A stretch of 64,000 nt of DNA from Flavobacterium cupriresistens (lineage in GTDB: Bacteria > Bacteroidota > Bacteroidia > Flavobacteriales > Flavobacteriaceae): positions 5,022,001 to 5,086,000 of the forward strand of contig NZ_CP087134.1 of assembly GCF_020911925.1 (NCBI RefSeq). The letters are read 5' to 3'. Position 1 is the stretch's first letter. Every line of letters begins with the position of its first letter. The translations under genes and the position numbers were made by a program. The notes under the pieces were generated by a model, which saw only the letters and a list, made by a program, of their open reading frames with translations, did no database searches and was not told the origin of the DNA. Shown here piece after piece: positions 56,423-64,000 of the stretch.

Positions 56423-57021
56423 TAGCTCAATAAATTCGTTTTTTCTTTATCTTTTTCATTCAAATCGGCAAAAAAATCATCATCTCCCAAGGCTTTGATC
56501 GTGTATTTTTGCATTCCACTTTCGCCTATCATTTCGTCCCAGTCTAAACTTTCAAGAACTATTTTTCGAATACCAAACAGTTCAAAAAAGGCATTATCTT
56601 CAATATCTATAGAGTCGTTTATTTCAAATAAATCATTAATTAATTTTACTTGATCTGCCGGATATTTATCAGGGTCACTTAGGTCAATGCAAACTCCTTT
56701 TATTGTAATCGCCTCGTCATCCGTTGTAATATATTCTTTAACGGATCGTTTCTTTTTCTTTCCTACCGTTCCTGTCTTTACAATGGTTTTCGACATTCCA
56801 ATAGATACAATCGGCTCATTTGGAAACAAAAAAGAGTCCTCTCCGTGCGAGACTTTCAAAGTCATAAAATACTTTGCTCCTTGCAGCTGCTTAGCATTGA
56901 CGCCTAACAAATCAGGTAACTTATACCGCGATTGGTTCTTTTTCCACCAAAGAGGAAAAACGGGTCCGACATAGTCAAGCGAGGCTCGAACCAGTAATTC
57001 TTTTATATTAAATTCTGCCAT
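56422..57021 (-). CDS. Phage tail protein, DUF6046-like
   Basis: This 199-residue protein starts [30 protein letters not shown]. It lies between tape measure and hub genes, where DUF6046-type proteins are found in Bacteroidota phages. It probably connects the tail tube to the baseplate. The family assignment is from memory of the motif and synteny, not from a search. Confidence 0.6.
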   Translation of the reverse strand: MAEFNIKELLVRASLDYVGPVFPLWWKKNQSRYKLPDLLGVNAKQLQGAKYFMTLKVSHGEDSFLFPNEPIVSIGMSKTIVKTGTVGKKKKRSVKEYITTDDEAITIKGVCIDLSDPDKYPADQVKLINDLFEINDSIDIEDNAFFELFGIRKIVLESLDWDEMIGESGMQKYTIKALGDDDFFADLNEKDKEKTNLLS

Positions 57022-58769
57022 TAGTTCGTTTGCATTTGATTAACACTATTTACAGCACGTAATATTATTTCTTGCACTTTTTCGCCTAATTGTTCAATTC
57101 CTTTTTCAGTACTTTCTACAAATATTTTAGTGTCGTCTTGAAGCTTCTGTATGTTGACTGTGATGTGGGTCATCTTAGATCCGCCCGAAACAATGTTATC
57201 GGAGTCTTTCCCTTTTTTGTCTTTTTTCTTTTTAGATGTGTCATTCATCAAATCAGCAAAAACGGCGGACTTATTTTGTTTTAAATAATCAGGTACTTTT
57301 GCTTTTTTTGTTCCGGGTTCAACGCCCGCCTCCTTGGCTTTCATATTTACACCGTCATTGTATCCTTTAGAAAAAGATTTAGCGGCTTTAATACCGTCAT
57401 CAATCAATTTCTTTTTAGAATCAACCCCCATTAAGTCGCCGACGGCTTTTTTCCCAATCTCAAAAGCGTTTTTAAAATCGCCTTTGAAGAATGCCATTAA
57501 TGCGCTTCCGATTCCAGTAACTCCTGACAATAAATCTTGAATACGATTAATTACATAATCTTTTATTGCCTTTCCAAAGCCTTTCAAAACTTCCCAAGTT
57601 CCCATAATCACGCCTCGAAATCCCTCAAAATTATTCCAACATGCCCACACGATAGCAATTAATGCCGCTATGGCTATAACCATCAATGCAATAGGATTCA
57701 TACTCATTACAAAATTGAAAGCTGATTGTGCCGCAGTAGCTAGCCAAAGACGGGCTTCAAATAAAGCAAATTGAGCTGAAAACAGCCAAAATCCTGCATT
57801 AGCGGCAATAAAGGAAATTCCCAAAATGGTAACCAGTGCGGCAAGGAAAAACAGCAATGGTTTGGCTTCCATTACCCATTTTACTACATCTGCAACAGCG
57901 TGGCCAAATGGTATAATATTGTTTGCGACCGCTACACCTATATCAATTAAAGGGGAAACCCAATTAGCAAATGATATTCCGATTTTAGCAATAACATTTT
58001 TAAATGTCCCGATCATCGTGCTCCATTTACCGCCCGCCGTTTCTGCCATTTTGTTTGACATATCGTGATAGCGCCCGCCTTCAGAAGTGGCAAGCCTGAA
58101 CGCTTCTTCTATCATGTTAGCGCTAATTGCGCCTTGTTCCATTTTCTTCTTTAAATCCCCCATTGAGATACCCGTGTTTTCAGATATTACTTGAAGTGGG
58201 TTAAAACCTTGGTTAATCAATTGTAACAAATCTTGCCCCATCAATCTGCCGGTTGCCATAATTTGAGAATAGACCAGCGATAAACCGCCTAGCTTTTCCT
58301 CATTACCCATAGCAACATCGCCCAACATTCTCATGTTGCCCATAATTTTCTCTTGGGCAATACCAAAACCAAGCATCGTCTCCGAGCCTTTTATAATTCC
58401 CTCATTACTATAAGGTGTGGCGTTGGCATAGTCGTTTAATTGGCCGAGCATAACCTTTGCCTTTTCGACCGAACCGAGCAAGACTTCAAACTTCACATTA
58501 GTTTGTTCCATCTGAACGCCCATATTAAAAAGTGCCGAGATACCGGCGACGACACCTAGTGAAATGCCCAAAGCGCCAACTAAACCAATCAAATTTTTAT
58601 AGCCTGAGCTTAAGGTCGAAAAAAACGAGCCTGATGTTGACTCTGTATTTCTAAGCGTGGCATTCAACCTGTTCACGCGAGTGTTTGTCATACCCACACT
58701 AGCCGCTATTTGATTAAGCGAGCTACTGGCGTAGTTTTTCATTTGTATGATAAATTCGTATGCGTTCAT
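57021..58769 (-). CDS. Tape measure protein
   Basis: The likely start is ATG 58769 ([17 protein letters not shown]), not the GTG at 58850, because the -1 frame extension of the chaperone gene ends at 58774, only 4 bp before it. The 582-residue product has a tape-measure-type N-domain ([42 protein letters not shown]), hydrophobic helices in the middle ([37 protein letters not shown]) and a Lys-rich end. Such proteins set tail length and cross the membrane. Its short length would mean a short tail. Confidence 0.85.
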   Translation of the reverse strand: MNAYEFIIQMKNYASSSLNQIAASVGMTNTRVNRLNATLRNTESTSGSFFSTLSSGYKNLIGLVGALGISLGVVAGISALFNMGVQMEQTNVKFEVLLGSVEKAKVMLGQLNDYANATPYSNEGIIKGSETMLGFGIAQEKIMGNMRMLGDVAMGNEEKLGGLSLVYSQIMATGRLMGQDLLQLINQGFNPLQVISENTGISMGDLKKKMEQGAISANMIEEAFRLATSEGGRYHDMSNKMAETAGGKWSTMIGTFKNVIAKIGISFANWVSPLIDIGVAVANNIIPFGHAVADVVKWVMEAKPLLFFLAALVTILGISFIAANAGFWLFSAQFALFEARLWLATAAQSAFNFVMSMNPIALMVIAIAALIAIVWACWNNFEGFRGVIMGTWEVLKGFGKAIKDYVINRIQDLLSGVTGIGSALMAFFKGDFKNAFEIGKKAVGDLMGVDSKKKLIDDGIKAAKSFSKGYNDGVNMKAKEAGVEPGTKKAKVPDYLKQNKSAVFADLMNDTSKKKKDKKGKDSDNIVSGGSKMTHITVNIQKLQDDTKIFVESTEKGIEQLGEKVQEIILRAVNSVNQMQTN

Positions 58770-58773
58770 AAAC

Positions 58774-58995
58774 TTAAAGTTGTGAGGATTCTTTTTCTTT
58801 TGTCCTAATAAAATGAAGGTTTTGCACCTCTTCGCACCAATCCAAATCACTCAACTTATGAGGTTTTTTAATGTGCATGTAGTATCTCAAATAGGCATCT
58901 AAAAGTCTAAAATCTATGTGTAATTTTTCATTTGATTGCGTAACGTAACCAAAAGACGAGGCGTCATTAATGTCAATAACCGCCTCCTCTAAAGC
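58774..58995 (-). CDS. -1 frame extension of the tail assembly chaperone
   Basis: After a -1 slip at the A AAA AAG site, translation runs on for 73 codons (beginning [14 protein letters not shown], ending KEKESSQL) to a stop at 58774-58776. That is the gap between the chaperone and the tape measure gene and is otherwise empty. The frame has no ATG start of its own at the right place. This is the lambda G/GT-type architecture, in which a minor fusion product joins tape measure and tube. Confidence 0.8.
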   Translation of the reverse strand, partial: ALEEAVIDINDASSFGYVTQSNEKLHIDFRLLDAYLRYYMHIKKPHKLSDLDWCEEVQNLHFIRTKEKESSQL

Positions 58996-59537
58996 TTTTT
59001 TATGATTGCTACTTTTTGATTTTGAAGTTTCTCAATTGCTTGGTATAATGGAAATCGCAGCGAGGCGTTATCTCTATCTTTAAAGGCCTCGTCCTTTTCA
59101 AAGCAAATTCTATCAAACAATTTTTCTTGAGTAACAAAAGGTTTTCCACTTGGGTTTTCCTTTTCTGCAATTTTCAAATCATCACGAGTGATAATCCTGA
59201 CTTTACAAACTGCCTCACCAATGGTAATAATAGAGTTGTTTTTATCCTTAGTAATTTCCGCCTCATCGAAATTAAAAAACTCTTTAACCTCTTTACGGGC
59301 GGGAAAAAAGTAATTATCATCTGTTTTGATTTCGATGTCTCCACCTATAAATAATAAGTTGATCATTTCCTCACCAAAGGCTAAATCACCGCTATTTTGC
59401 ATTGCAGTAAATGCGCGTTTAAAGTCCTTCATTTTTGGCTCACGCAAATAAGCTGTTTTGTCCTCTACGGGCAAAGCGTAAACGCTACCGTATTTTTCTT
59501 TCCATTCTTGAATTTGTGTATCGTCAATTTTTTGCAT
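58989..59537 (-). CDS. Tail assembly chaperone (frame 0)
   Basis: This is a gpG-like tail chaperone. The preferred start is ATG 59537 (MQKIDDTQIQEWKEKYG, 182 aa). An upstream ATG at 59582 lies inside a terminator hairpin and would add 15 low-complexity residues. The gene ends TAG right after ATA AAA AAG CTT, the slippery region. It lies between the tail tube and tape measure genes, the classical place of this pair. Confidence 0.8.
   Translation of the reverse strand: MQKIDDTQIQEWKEKYGSVYALPVEDKTAYLREPKMKDFKRAFTAMQNSGDLAFGEEMINLLFIGGDIEIKTDDNYFFPARKEVKEFFNFDEAEITKDKNNSIITIGEAVCKVRIITRDDLKIAEKENPSGKPFVTQEKLFDRICFEKDEAFKDRDNASLRFPLYQAIEKLQNQKVAIIKKL
58995..59001 (-). promoter_or_regulatory. A AAA AAG ribosomal slippery site
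   Basis: On the minus strand the heptamer has the right phase: 0-frame codons are ATA AAA AAG, giving A AAA AAG, followed by CTT TAG. An AGAGGAGG string just downstream may act as a stimulatory Shine-Dalgarno-like or structural element. Confidence 0.8.
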
Positions 59538-59565
59538 TGCGTTTGTTGTTGTTTTGTTGTTGTTT

Positions 59566-59602
59566 AAAAAAAAACCATCCATCTAAGTAACGGGATGGTT
59601 TT
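59566..59602 (-). terminator. Mid-operon terminator or attenuator between tube and chaperone
   Basis: On the minus strand AAAACCATCC and GGATGGTTTT form a 10-bp perfect stem around about 12 bases, followed by nine T. It would lower expression of downstream genes relative to the tail tube. Confidence 0.75.
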
Positions 59603-59621
59603 TACATTTTTTATCAAATTT

Positions 59622-60038
59622 CTATTGTTGTGATTTCACGTCCAAAAAGATAAAAGGCAGCTCAATAAGCATATTCTTATCGCCTTGTTTCATCGCTTTT
59701 TTGTACTCTGTAAATTCGCAAGTTATCAATACGTCGGTAACAGTTGCGCCGCCGTCGTCCGGAACAAATGACCAGATAATATCAAAACTTAATGCTAACA
59801 AATCTTTGTTAGGGGCATCTTTAATCATTGCCTCCACTTCGGACTGCCAAAGGTTAATTTTTCCCTCAAAGTCCTTGTTTCCTCGTGCAACTTTGTGGCC
59901 TTTTCCGCCACGACCACGTATGACGCTTTTTTCTTGTTTTGCTGTGTATTCTACGTCTTCAATGCCCTCAATGATACGCCCACCGATGGCAATTGAGATG
60001 TCATTCCATGAATAATTTTTACTACTATAATTGCTCAT
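59622..60038 (-). CDS. Phage tail tube protein
   Basis: This 138-residue protein (MSNYSSKNYSWNDISIAIGG) has the pattern of contractile tail tube proteins: WNDISIAIGGRIIEGIEDVEY, HKVARGNKDFEGKINLWQSE, and a final ELPFIFLDVKSQQ. It follows the sheath by 1 bp and precedes an attenuator, fitting its need for high copy number. Confidence 0.8.
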   Translation of the reverse strand: MSNYSSKNYSWNDISIAIGGRIIEGIEDVEYTAKQEKSVIRGRGGKGHKVARGNKDFEGKINLWQSEVEAMIKDAPNKDLLALSFDIIWSFVPDDGGATVTDVLITCEFTEYKKAMKQGDKNMLIELPFIFLDVKSQQ

Positions 60039-60039
60039 A

Positions 60040-61212
60040 CTAATCTAGTTTTGTGGTAAAACCGATGTTTACCGTTATAAAATCGGAGTAGCCGACAGGA
60101 AGTAATTTTAAGGATACGTTTACGTTGTTCGTTTGCAAAACGTTTTGATTTTCGTCAATAAACGCCCTCACTCCCGAAAGTTTGCCCGCTTCGACCATGT
60201 TCGATTTGATTTGAGCTTCAATAGCATTTTGCCAACCTTTGGTAATAGCGGGGTGTATCGTGCCCGCTTCGGTTACTGGAACTTCATCAGACAATTCTTG
60301 CACTAAAGTAGTGTACGCTATTAAAACGCCCTCGTCCATTACCAAGCCTCTAGCCAAACTATTAAAGTCGTCCGTGGGCAATGTCAAGGTTTTATCCCCT
60401 GTGAAATAAAAGCCCGATAAATTGGTAAAGCTTCTCATAAAGATGTAGTTCTTTGTGTCGATAGCGTTCCAAGCGGTATCTAATACTGAAACCGCAATTC
60501 CATTAGTGAAATACGCCGCAAAAGGTTCTATTGCGCCATCTTTTACACGGCTCAATTTTCTTTGTGTTGGCGTACTTGCCAAACGCCCAAGAGCTAGACC
60601 GATGGCCGCCTCTTTTGATCCGTCCGTATTTGCCAATAAAATCGAAACTTTGTTAAAGTTGGTTGTTGCATAATCTTTCAAATCGGCAACTACACCACTA
60701 AACTTATTACCTGAAATCAATACTCGAACAGGATAAAAACGGTCAGCAAAGTCTTCCGCTAAGGCTTGTGCCTTTACGGCCGTTAAATGTACATCGGTAT
60801 CTAAACCTTCCGTGATAGTTTCAGTTGTGCCAGACTTTTTCAAAAGCCCTAAGATTCGAATTTTACCTTTTGCGTCACTCAATAATTTTCGGGCATAATC
60901 CTTAGTGACGTCCGCTTGATCTTCCATCGTTACCGTAGAGGCAACTAGCATAATCCATAATTCGGCTCCTTTTTTTGCCTCAGTATAAAATTGAGCAATC
61001 TGCTTATATGCAAAATCATTCGTGCCACCTTTTGTAATTCCTAAGTTAATTGCCTCATCTAGTGAAAATATTTGGTAAGAAGTCCCGACCGTTACCTTAT
61101 TAGCACCCGCAACGGTTACACCCGTCAAAACGAATCCGGGGATCTTCTGAATTTCTGCCTGTGGCAGCCCTAGACCATTGCTAGAGATGTTGAACTTAAT
61201 ATTTGGAATCAT
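60040..61212 (-). CDS. Contractile tail sheath protein (DUF2586-like)
   Basis: This 390-residue protein has blocks such as LPQAEIQKIPGFVLTGVTV, ELWIMLVASTVTMED and YPVRVLISGNKFSG. It ends with the beta-rich LKLLPVGYSDFITVNIGFTTK, which interlocks sheath subunits. The tandem order sheath then tube is diagnostic of a myovirus tail. It overlaps the spanin-like gene by 4 bp. Confidence 0.85.
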   Translation of the reverse strand: MIPNIKFNISSNGLGLPQAEIQKIPGFVLTGVTVAGANKVTVGTSYQIFSLDEAINLGITKGGTNDFAYKQIAQFYTEAKKGAELWIMLVASTVTMEDQADVTKDYARKLLSDAKGKIRILGLLKKSGTTETITEGLDTDVHLTAVKAQALAEDFADRFYPVRVLISGNKFSGVVADLKDYATTNFNKVSILLANTDGSKEAAIGLALGRLASTPTQRKLSRVKDGAIEPFAAYFTNGIAVSVLDTAWNAIDTKNYIFMRSFTNLSGFYFTGDKTLTLPTDDFNSLARGLVMDEGVLIAYTTLVQELSDEVPVTEAGTIHPAITKGWQNAIEAQIKSNMVEAGKLSGVRAFIDENQNVLQTNNVNVSLKLLPVGYSDFITVNIGFTTKLD

Positions 61213-61709
61213 ATTATTTTAAATGTTTTTAGAAAGAAGATTACACTCGCTCCTATTGCCAATCCAACTAAAAAAGCCCTTATTACGTCAATAAAAGAAT
61301 ACCCCGTTTTTTTAGTGTTATTTTGGGTATCGCTTCGGGCAGTTGTAGTAATTTCCCTTTGTAATTCTTGTTTTATCCGGGCTACAATTGCAAGGCTGTC
61401 ACATGTCGCCGTGATCGTGACTGTATCGTGTTCAATTCTTATTTTTGCGGTAGCATTACCGTTTTTCTGTGTAAATTTTTTTGGTTTTGAAATGCCGTTT
61501 AAACCCGATTTAAACACCAATTCGGTGACGGGAATTTTTAAACTTGTCTCGGTCTTTGGGGTAAAAAGTACAGTATCACGATACGTTTCTTTTTGTAAAA
61601 TTGAGCTTTCAGTTGTGGAGATTTTATTTTGGCTATCCTGTCGTGTAGAGCGACAGGAGGCCAAAAAACAACATAAACAAACCAATACTAAAACTATTGT
61701 CTTATACAT
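61209..61709 (-). CDS. Lipoprotein with C-terminal membrane helix, u-spanin-like
   Basis: This 166-residue protein has a lipoprotein signal (LVCLCCFLASC, Cys at about 19), about 115 periplasmic residues, and one transmembrane helix at the very C-terminus (VIRAFLVGLAIGASVIFFL). That is the layout of unimolecular spanins, which link outer and inner membranes and fuse them at lysis. It starts 10 bp after the endolysin gene, which supports a lysis role. Confidence 0.75.
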   Translation of the reverse strand: MYKTIVLVLVCLCCFLASCRSTRQDSQNKISTTESSILQKETYRDTVLFTPKTETSLKIPVTELVFKSGLNGISKPKKFTQKNGNATAKIRIEHDTVTITATCDSLAIVARIKQELQREITTTARSDTQNNTKKTGYSFIDVIRAFLVGLAIGASVIFFLKTFKII

Positions 61710-61719
61710 CTTTGTGTTT

Positions 61720-62178
61720 TTAAATTCGGATAAATCCTTTTATGCTTGAAATTTTTCGAGTCCTACGGCAAACGGAATGGCCTTCACGGCTTCCGTCATC
61801 GTTTGTGTTACCTTCGATAGTGTGGATAACCAACCCATCTACCTTTTCTACAAATCCAGTATGCCCAATTCCTTTACCAAAATCCATTATAAAAATATCT
61901 CCCGCCATTGGTGTAGTACTTTTTAGAGTTGGAGCGAGGGCATTCCATTGGGCTAAAACACCGCCCGTTCTTTTAAGTGGGTTTTGTGTTTTTAATTTGG
62001 CGCTGGCTTGTAGCACATTCCAAAAAACAAAAGCCATACACCAAGCAAACCCTTTTCCAAGTCCGACACTTCTTAAATATATTTCAACTTCGGGACCTGA
62101 ATTACTGCCCTTTGGAATTTCCGTTACGCCTATTTGGCTTTGTGCTGATTGTAATGAGGTGCTTGCTAGTGGTGTCAT
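61720..62178 (-). CDS. CHAP-domain endolysin
   Basis: This 152-residue protein carries a CHAP amidase/peptidase core with Cys47 (GFAWCMAF), His106 (GIGHTGFV) and Glu122 (HTIEGNTN). It has no signal peptide, so it needs a holin to reach the wall. It sits beside the spanin-like gene. Confidence 0.88.
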   Translation of the reverse strand: MTPLASTSLQSAQSQIGVTEIPKGSNSGPEVEIYLRSVGLGKGFAWCMAFVFWNVLQASAKLKTQNPLKRTGGVLAQWNALAPTLKSTTPMAGDIFIMDFGKGIGHTGFVEKVDGLVIHTIEGNTNDDGSREGHSVCRRTRKISSIKGFIRI

Positions 62179-62193
62179 AAGCTTTAATTAATT

Positions 62194-62598
62194 TTATAGT
62201 GTTTCTTTATAGGCGTTTAAAGCCGTGATTATAGTTTCCGCTTTTTTGTCAGTAGTTTCTAATTTTAGAAAATCAGCCAATTGTTTTAATGGGGCGTAGT
62301 TTTCTTTAACCAAACCGTTATTCAAAAGCTCTAATTGTTCGGCAGAAAGTTGAGAGCCATCCCCGGTTAGCCCTTCCTCATCCACAACCTCCATAATATT
62401 CACGTTAGCGTGTGGAGTAACATTCTTTTCTTCCAATGTGGTGGCGTGATTGTTGGCAAAAACTAGATTTTCAAATAGAAAACCATCGGAGGTTGAATAC
62501 ACCGTATCTTTTGCGCCAGTTTGCTCAAAATAATTACTTACGGTTAAAGCAATGGCGGTCGCAAGGACTGCCGAAGCCGTTTTTTGTGCTTTTTCCAT
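62194..62598 (-). CDS. Phage hypothetical protein between capsid and endolysin
   Basis: This 134-residue protein has an N-terminal hydrophobic stretch (AVLATAIALTVSNYF) and an acidic helical part (LSAEQLELLNNGLV, DFLKLETTDKKAE). Function unknown. It starts 1 bp after the capsid gene. It could be a head decoration or a holin-like protein; neither is proven. Confidence 0.65.
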   Translation of the reverse strand: MEKAQKTASAVLATAIALTVSNYFEQTGAKDTVYSTSDGFLFENLVFANNHATTLEEKNVTPHANVNIMEVVDEEGLTGDGSQLSAEQLELLNNGLVKENYAPLKQLADFLKLETTDKKAETIITALNAYKETL

Positions 62599-62599
62599 A

Positions 62600-63439
62600 C
62601 TAACTCAAGATTGCTCCTAAATATTTAGGATTGGTTGCACGGATGTTACCCACAAGGGCTCTTTGAGCGAATGAAATTTCGTCGGCCTGCGAAGCTGCGG
62701 AGCGAATTGTTTCGTACATCTCAGTATCTCCAAAGCATCTAAATGTTTCGTCGGAGCACCAAGTAAAAGAGCAATTTTTATCACCTACAGCTTTTACAGT
62801 TCCGTATGGCTTTTTAGCTCCCGCAGATGTGTACAGTGCCGTTTGATTGTAGTTGTAAATTGTAAAGCCATACATTTTGTTTGTATCTAAGATTTTCTTG
62901 TACAAAACTGTATCTTCCTCTTCAATTAGCCCCATGTGCTCCGCCGTCAAACAAATATTCAAATTATCATAGATATCCAAGCCATTGTAGAATGCCTTCA
63001 TTTTAATGATTGCACTAATAAATTTACCCGTACCTACAGTGATAATTTTATTATTTGCATTATCCAAAGCTGGCGCCCAAGCAAAAGCCGCTCTTTTTCC
63101 AAGGTTTTTAGCTAAAGAAACTTTGTGACGATTAGTAATTGAGGCACGTTTATTATACTGCAATTCCACTTCTTGCAAATCTCTGTGGCGGGTTCTATCA
63201 GTTGAATACGTTTTTAAAACCACCTCGTTTGGAATATCTGTGATCGTTGCCAACGGCAAATCCGTTTCACTTCCCGCAAAGTAATCTTCATGAACTTCTG
63301 GTTCTATACCAGCTTCCGCAAGGTGTAATTTGTTATTTTCTACATACTCGGATTTGTCCGTAGATGCAAAAACAAAACTATTATCAGGGATTGGATTTTC
63401 TTGAATTCCTGCAACCCATACTTCTTTTTGTAAAGCCAT
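62600..63439 (-). CDS. Major capsid protein (candidate)
   Basis: This 279-residue protein (MALQKEVWVAGIQENPIPDNSF) follows a scaffold-like gene. It has the mixed pattern of HK97-type coat proteins, with a long helix region (RTRHRDLQEVELQYNKRAS), a central beta part, and the end RALVGNIRATNPKYLGAIL. Identification rests on order and size. Confidence 0.75.
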   Translation of the reverse strand: MALQKEVWVAGIQENPIPDNSFVFASTDKSEYVENNKLHLAEAGIEPEVHEDYFAGSETDLPLATITDIPNEVVLKTYSTDRTRHRDLQEVELQYNKRASITNRHKVSLAKNLGKRAAFAWAPALDNANNKIITVGTGKFISAIIKMKAFYNGLDIYDNLNICLTAEHMGLIEEEDTVLYKKILDTNKMYGFTIYNYNQTALYTSAGAKKPYGTVKAVGDKNCSFTWCSDETFRCFGDTEMYETIRSAASQADEISFAQRALVGNIRATNPKYLGAILS

Positions 63440-63463
63440 ATCTTTTTTTATAAATGAGATTTT

Positions 63464-63982
63464 TTAATTATTTACTTTGTATCGCACACCGGTCTGATAA
63501 TCTTTAGCTAATTGAGCATACTTTGCGGGTTCGTCATCTCTAATTTTTGACAACTTCACGGCATCGTGTTTTTGCAAATAATCAAATGATTCTTCAGGGG
63601 TAGTAAGAACATTTCCAGTAGTGCTTCTGCTCGAAAGGATTACTTCCTTAACTGCAGCTTGGTTTCCGTTACCAACATTTTCCGCCTCTTTGTCTCCAAT
63701 CAATTTGGATAAAATGGCTTTTTGTTCTTCAAAATTGCCGTCAAAAGCTTTGATTTGAGAGTCTTTCAATGCCGTAGGAATCAACCCTAATACGACGGCT
63801 TTTTCTACTAAATCCGTAGCAGCTGTTAAACGAATTCCTTTGACTTCCGCTTCAAGTGCAGTAACTTTTGTTTCCGCAGTATCTTTTTCCAATTTGATTT
63901 TTGAAATAGTGTCAAGTAACACACTTTCCGACGTATCCGCCGCTTTACCCAATGCAAGGGCAATTGTTTTTAATTCAGGCAT
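63464..63982 (-). CDS. Scaffold-like protein (candidate)
   Basis: This 172-residue, highly charged, helical protein (TISKIKLEKDTAETKVTALEAEV) lies directly upstream of the major capsid gene, where scaffolds or protease/scaffold fusions are found. No protease motif is visible, so it is more likely scaffold only. The remaining head genes lie beyond the window. Confidence 0.65.
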   Translation of the reverse strand: MPELKTIALALGKAADTSESVLLDTISKIKLEKDTAETKVTALEAEVKGIRLTAATDLVEKAVVLGLIPTALKDSQIKAFDGNFEEQKAILSKLIGDKEAENVGNGNQAAVKEVILSSRSTTGNVLTTPEESFDYLQKHDAVKLSKIRDDEPAKYAQLAKDYQTGVRYKVNN

Positions 63983-64000
63983 ATCTTCTTTTTTTATGTT

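Noticed and set aside
58770..58850. Upstream GTG start at 58850 for the tape measure protein
   Set aside because: It would overlap the -1 frame chaperone extension by about 75 bp, and the added residues look unlike a tape measure N-terminus; ATG 58769 fits the 4-bp gap.
1..64000. tRNA, rRNA genes, insertion sequences with transposases, retrons
   Set aside because: None recognised on either strand by eye.

Overview
The window comes from a low-GC member of the Bacteroidota, most likely a Flavobacterium-type flavobacterium. The evidence is two SusC/SusD pairs, a T9SS type A sorting domain, promoters with the TTTG / TAnnTTTG layout, DUF3667 and DUF4293 family proteins, and a Rho with a long Asn/Gln-rich insert. 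The last quarter is the structural half of an integrated contractile-tailed (myovirus-type) phage.

Layout. (1) 1-18080: an RHS/polymorphic-toxin region. The minus strand carries a giant secreted SpvB/RHS protein (cut off at base 1) and a small T9SS-sorted protein just upstream of it. Beyond a plus-strand SusC/SusD pair (7313-11711) lie two orphan RHS C-terminal modules, each followed by a small exported or lipoprotein gene that is probably its immunity partner. About 3 kb of the large RHS gene is repeated in the larger orphan. (2) 17900-26610: a GC-richer amidohydrolase gene sits between a full and a decayed copy of the rocD 3' end. It is followed by rocD, a divergent Lrp-type regulator, and a regulator / M28 peptidase / cyanophycinase-like / penicillin-acylase-like operon. 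(3) 26700-36540: housekeeping and accessory genes (dienelactone hydrolase, DUF3667, M28 lipoprotein, rho, DUF4293, a NarL-type two-component pair, YfcE-like phosphoesterase, truA). Intergenic regions here hold several families of palindromic repeats. (4) 36596-48339: ABC exporter, LytS-type kinase, large zinc metalloprotease, SusC/SusD pair and LytTR regulator. The kinase and regulator bracket the protease and uptake genes. (5) 48498-64000: prophage late genes, all on the minus strand. In transcription order they are scaffold, capsid, endolysin, spanin-like protein, sheath, tube, chaperone, tape measure, baseplate, fibres, DNA adenine methylase and a terminal small gene.

Main new observations. 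A perfect A AAA AAG slippery site joins the phage tail chaperone to a 73-codon -1 frame extension that ends just before the tape measure gene. A promoter-like box, nested hairpins and a U-tract on the plus strand at 49811-49952 look like a small phage RNA gene. The two orphan RHS tips look like a zincin (HELVH) and a clan-CD-like His/Cys peptidase. Intrinsic terminators are repeatedly found duplicated on both sides of inserted DNA (susD, rocD, and the rho/M28 gap), which suggests a common mode of insertion between convergent genes. All similarity statements come from reading the sequence by eye; no database search was possible.
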